In this document: piece by piece, positions 61,525 through 64,000 of the stretch
Layout of the letters: each line of letters starts with the position of its first letter
Position numbering within the stretch: position 1 is the stretch's first letter
NCBI GenBank assembly: GCA_964581815.1
Contig: CAZORE010000023.1
Location: forward strand, 1 to 64,000
Origin: Trebonia sp964581815
Lineage (GTDB): Bacteria; Actinomycetota; Actinomycetes; Streptosporangiales; Streptosporangiaceae
Direction of reading: 5' to 3'
Length of the DNA stretch: 64,000 bases
Made by a program: the position numbers and the translations under genes
Notes under the pieces: generated by a model
What the model was told of the DNA's origin: nothing
The model's input: the letters and a program-made list of their open reading frames with translations, nothing else
Databases searched by the model: none

Positions 61525-64000
61525 GTGCCTGGGCCAGGTCCGGCCGGCAAGGCGCCGGCCGGCAAGGCGCCCGCAGAAACGCCGGCCGGCAAGGTAGCCG
61601 CCGCCGCGCCGGCCCGGCCCGCCGCCGCGCCCCTGCAACGCCTGGGCGCGGCGCTCGGCAACCAGGCCACCGCCGAGCTGCTGGCCCGCCAGGCGATCCG
61701 CCAGTCGCCCGGCCTTCCGCTCGAGGCCGGAACGCGGGCCGGCCTGGAGGAGCGGTTCGGCGCCGACCTGAGCTCGGTGCGCGTGCACGACGACCCCGCG
61801 GCCGCCGCGGCCGTCGGCGCCGTGGCCTACACCGTCGGCGAGGACATCGTGCTCGGCCGCCAGGGCGGCCGCGGACTCCTCGCCCACGAGATCGCGCACG
61901 TCCTCCAGCAGCGGGACGACGCGGGCGGCAGTGCCCCGGCCCGCCGCGAGAGCGAGGCCGGGCGCGCCGCGGAGAGCGGGGGCGCGCCGGTGACCGTGCG
62001 CGAGCGCGGCCGCGTCGGCCTGGCCCGGCAGGAGACGGAGTTCCCGGCCACCACCTTCAAATTTACCGGTAAGACGACCCTGGACATCCTCGTCGACGGC
62101 GTCCCCATCTTCGGCTATGACGCCGACGAGGGAGTACCTGTCTCCGATGTCGGGCCCCGGAACGGCGGCCGACTGGTCATCACCGTCACCCCGAATGGCG
62201 TGCGTTCCCTCACGTTCTACCCGGACGCGGAGGCGCAACTGCGCGCGCTCGGCTACACGGACGTCCAGATCAAGCGGGCACCCGAGCCGGACGGCCAGGG
62301 GGAGCTGCCACTGGACACGTCGGTCGGCCCCCCGGCCAGGCCGAGGGCAACCCGGTCACCGCGCCCGGGCGCCAAGGGTAACCAGGGGGCGGGCAAGCCG
62401 CCTGCCGCCAAGCCACCCGCTGCCAAGCCACCCGCCACCGAACCACCCGCCAGCGCGCCAGGTGCCGTAGCCCCCGCGCCTGACCTCGGTTCCGCGCCCG
62501 CGGACCAGCCCGGGGCCGCCCTGCCCGCGCTTCCCCCGCCCGCTTCCGTTCCGGACTGGCTGACCTCTGCGCTCGGGCCCGCGATCACCAGCCCGCAGCC
62601 TACGGACGCCTCCCCGGGGCCGGGACCGGAGACGCCCGGCCCGGGGGCGGGCGGCCCGGCGGCCGCGCCGCCTAACGCAGCACCGCCCGCCGTAACCGGC
62701 AAGGCGCTCGTCGACCAGTTCACTCACTGGTTCAACCTCGACGAGGAGGCGCTGGGAGCCCGGCTGGCCCGGCACGCGCGGGACGGCCACTGGGACGTGA
62801 TCACCAGCACCCTCGACCAGGTCGGCTTCACCGACCGGGACGACGTGGCGCTGGCCGTAGTCTCGCAGCTGACCGATGACGAGCTCGACGCGATGGCCCG
62901 CACGCCGCTGGGCCGAGCGCTCAACCAGCGGCTATCCGACGAGCTTATGGAGGGGTTCATCGGCTTGGACGAGTTCGCCCAAGCCCGTCGGCTGCAGCAG
63001 GCGAGGGACCGCACGGCTGGCCCGCCCGAGGTCGCGGGTCCCGACGGGCGCACTAACTCCCAGGTCATCGCGGAGATCGAGGGCAAGACGGGCCTGCGCT
63101 ATGGCGACCTGCTGCTGGCCCTGGGCCAGGGGCCGGTTAACTCGAGCCCTCGCGAGGTGGAGGCAGTGCTCTATGCGGCGGGCATCCTCCAGGACGATAC
63201 CCAGGAAGGTTTCCTCACCGACCCCGACGTCGAGGTAATCGATGCCGTCTGGATGCCCGACCCCTACCGGGAGGGTCATTTCATCCGGGTCGGCGTCGTC
63301 GGCCGGGCTAGCCGGGTAGCCGCGATGAAACGGGCTGGGCAGGAGGAAGTGAGGTTGTACGTGCTCAACGGCCTGACGGCCGGGCTGGGCGCCCTCCCGG
63401 CACCGCGTGACCTCCCGGGCCGCCCGCCGCCTGCGGCACCGTCAGCGGCACAGAACGCCGGCCGCTCAGGGACGCCGGCGGCCGGGGCTGACGTTCCCGG
63501 TTTCATTCCTCAGCAGGTGACCGGGCTCAACCTCGGCCTGGCGGCCAACGACGAGGCCCTGCCGCTGCTGGAAACGGGCGAGATCACCCTCATCACCGAA
63601 ACCGACGAGGCTGCGAACGACACCGTCCGCATGGCCGCTTCCGGCGACCAGCCGCGCGCAGCCCGGGGCAGCTCACGCGGCAGCGGCGGGTCGCGGAGCG
63701 CCGCCCTCCGGCCCGGCCGCCGGCCGGGCCGGAGCGGCGGCTTCGGCGCGAGTACCCCGGAGGAGGTTGACATCGCCTTCGACGAGGCCAAGAGCCCGGA
63801 GGTGACCGGCGGCAAGCGCGCCTACATCGACGAGACCCGCGTCCCGACCAAGAAGAGACGGCGCCTGGACATCGGAGACTTCCAGCTACTGCCCGGCGAG
63901 AAGACGCAACGCCAGGCCCTTACGCGCATCAGGACGGTCTTTTCCCGGCTAGTCAGTGAGACCCCCCTTGGCCCGGTGTGGGAGCAGGCGCGGAGCGAGG
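61525..64000 (+). CDS. Large DUF4157 protein, candidate eCIS payload (C-terminus off window)
   Basis: 825 residues are visible and the frame is open to the window end. A Lys/Ala/Pro-rich N-terminus (AGKAPAGKAPAETPAGK) precedes a DUF4157 domain (LEAGTRAGLEERFGADLSSV, RVHDDPAAAA, metalloprotease-like HEIAH at 121-125). A short beta domain, a Pro/Ala-rich linker (about 275-385) and helical regions of unknown fold follow (TGKALVDQFTHWFNLDEEAL; IEGKTGLRYGDLLLALGQGP). Near 776-780 is a basic KKRRR cluster. DUF4157 leader plus variable C-terminus is the known layout of eCIS-associated toxins; the toxic activity, if any, should lie beyond residue 780. GTG start one base after the previous stop. Confidence 0.75.
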   Translation, partial: MPGPGPAGKAPAGKAPAETPAGKVAAAAPARPAAAPLQRLGAALGNQATAELLARQAIRQSPGLPLEAGTRAGLEERFGADLSSVRVHDDPAAAAAVGAVAYTVGEDIVLGRQGGRGLLAHEIAHVLQQRDDAGGSAPARRESEAGRAAESGGAPVTVRERGRVGLARQETEFPATTFKFTGKTTLDILVDGVPIFGYDADEGVPVSDVGPRNGGRLVITVTPNGVRSLTFYPDAEAQLRALGYTDVQIKRAPEPDGQGELPLDTSVGPPARPRATRSPRPGAKGNQGAGKPPAAKPPAAKPPATEPPASAPGAVAPAPDLGSAPADQPGAALPALPPPASVPDWLTSALGPAITSPQPTDASPGPGPETPGPGAGGPAAAPPNAAPPAVTGKALVDQFTHWFNLDEEALGARLARHARDGHWDVITSTLDQVGFTDRDDVALAVVSQLTDDELDAMARTPLGRALNQRLSDELMEGFIGLDEFAQARRLQQARDRTAGPPEVAGPDGRTNSQVIAEIEGKTGLRYGDLLLALGQGPVNSSPREVEAVLYAAGILQDDTQEGFLTDPDVEVIDAVWMPDPYREGHFIRVGVVGRASRVAAMKRAGQEEVRLYVLNGLTAGLGALPAPRDLPGRPPPAAPSAAQNAGRSGTPAAGADVPGFIPQQVTGLNLGLAANDEALPLLETGEITLITETDEAANDTVRMAASGDQPRAARGSSRGSGGSRSAALRPGRRPGRSGGFGASTPEEVDIAFDEAKSPEVTGGKRAYIDETRVPTKKRRRLDIGDFQLLPGEKTQRQALTRIRTVFSRLVSETPLGPVWEQARSE

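Overview
The window is high-GC DNA with dense, mostly tightly coupled genes, GTG starts, ATGA stop/start overlaps, a NIT-domain sensor kinase, a dynamin-like GTPase pair and a large LuxR-type ATPase. This suggests a soil-type, probably filamentous actinobacterium. I cannot name a genus. Four runs of exactly 100 N interrupt it. Each is flanked by the same short sequence on both sides, and removing one flank copy plus the Ns closes every affected reading frame. The gaps therefore look like unmerged contig ends at short repeats rather than real missing genes.

Layout. 1-4.9 kb: a cytochrome P450 (C-terminus off the window), exonuclease III, a TetR/MFS efflux pair with an operator-like double palindrome, and a small lipoprotein. 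5-15 kb: an operon of an APC permease, two DUF1989 proteins, a urea/guanidine carboxylase and allophanate hydrolase, followed by a TetR gene. With two DUF1989 genes present, guanidine assimilation (guanidine to carboxyguanidine to allophanate to ammonia and CO2) is at least as likely as urea use. 15-22 kb: an AbiEi/DUF559-type protein behind nested inverted repeats, a small membrane protein, CysG, and two coupled dynamin-like GTPases. 22-33 kb (minus strand): one long overlapping operon made of an FAD oxidoreductase, the two subunits of aconitase X, an IlvD/Edd dehydratase and a Liv-type ABC importer in which permease and ATPase are fused, with a LysR gene next to it. Together these look like uptake and catabolism of an unidentified hydroxy or amino acid. 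33-43.7 kb: HtrA-like protease, SSB (with DnaA-box-like palindromes upstream), a membrane diguanylate cyclase, a NIT sensor kinase, a D-2-hydroxyacid dehydrogenase and a LAL-type LuxR regulator.

43.8-64 kb: an extracellular contractile injection system (eCIS, phage-tail-like nanomachine) locus. The order is AAA+ ATPase, DUF4255 tail-terminator protein, sheath, tube, a putative tail assembly chaperone, a start-less ORF in the -1 frame, a DUF4157 protein, LysM baseplate adaptor, VgrG-like spike, gp25-like protein, baseplate J protein, a large repeat-bearing tail protein, a fibre-like protein, two small accessory proteins, and a large DUF4157 protein running off the window that is the best payload candidate.

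The most striking signal is at 49638-49697. A Shine-Dalgarno-like element, a G-GGG-GGA heptamer, a 5-nt spacer and a stable stem-loop sit exactly where the chaperone ORF ends and the start-less -1 ORF continues. The order sheath, tube, ORF, frameshifted ORF matches phage P2 genes FI-FII-E-E', so this looks like a programmed -1 frameshift tail-assembly-chaperone module inside an eCIS. A second unusual design is a 14-bp repeat between the carboxylase and allophanate hydrolase genes that forms a relay of overlapping ATGA stop/start micro-ORFs.
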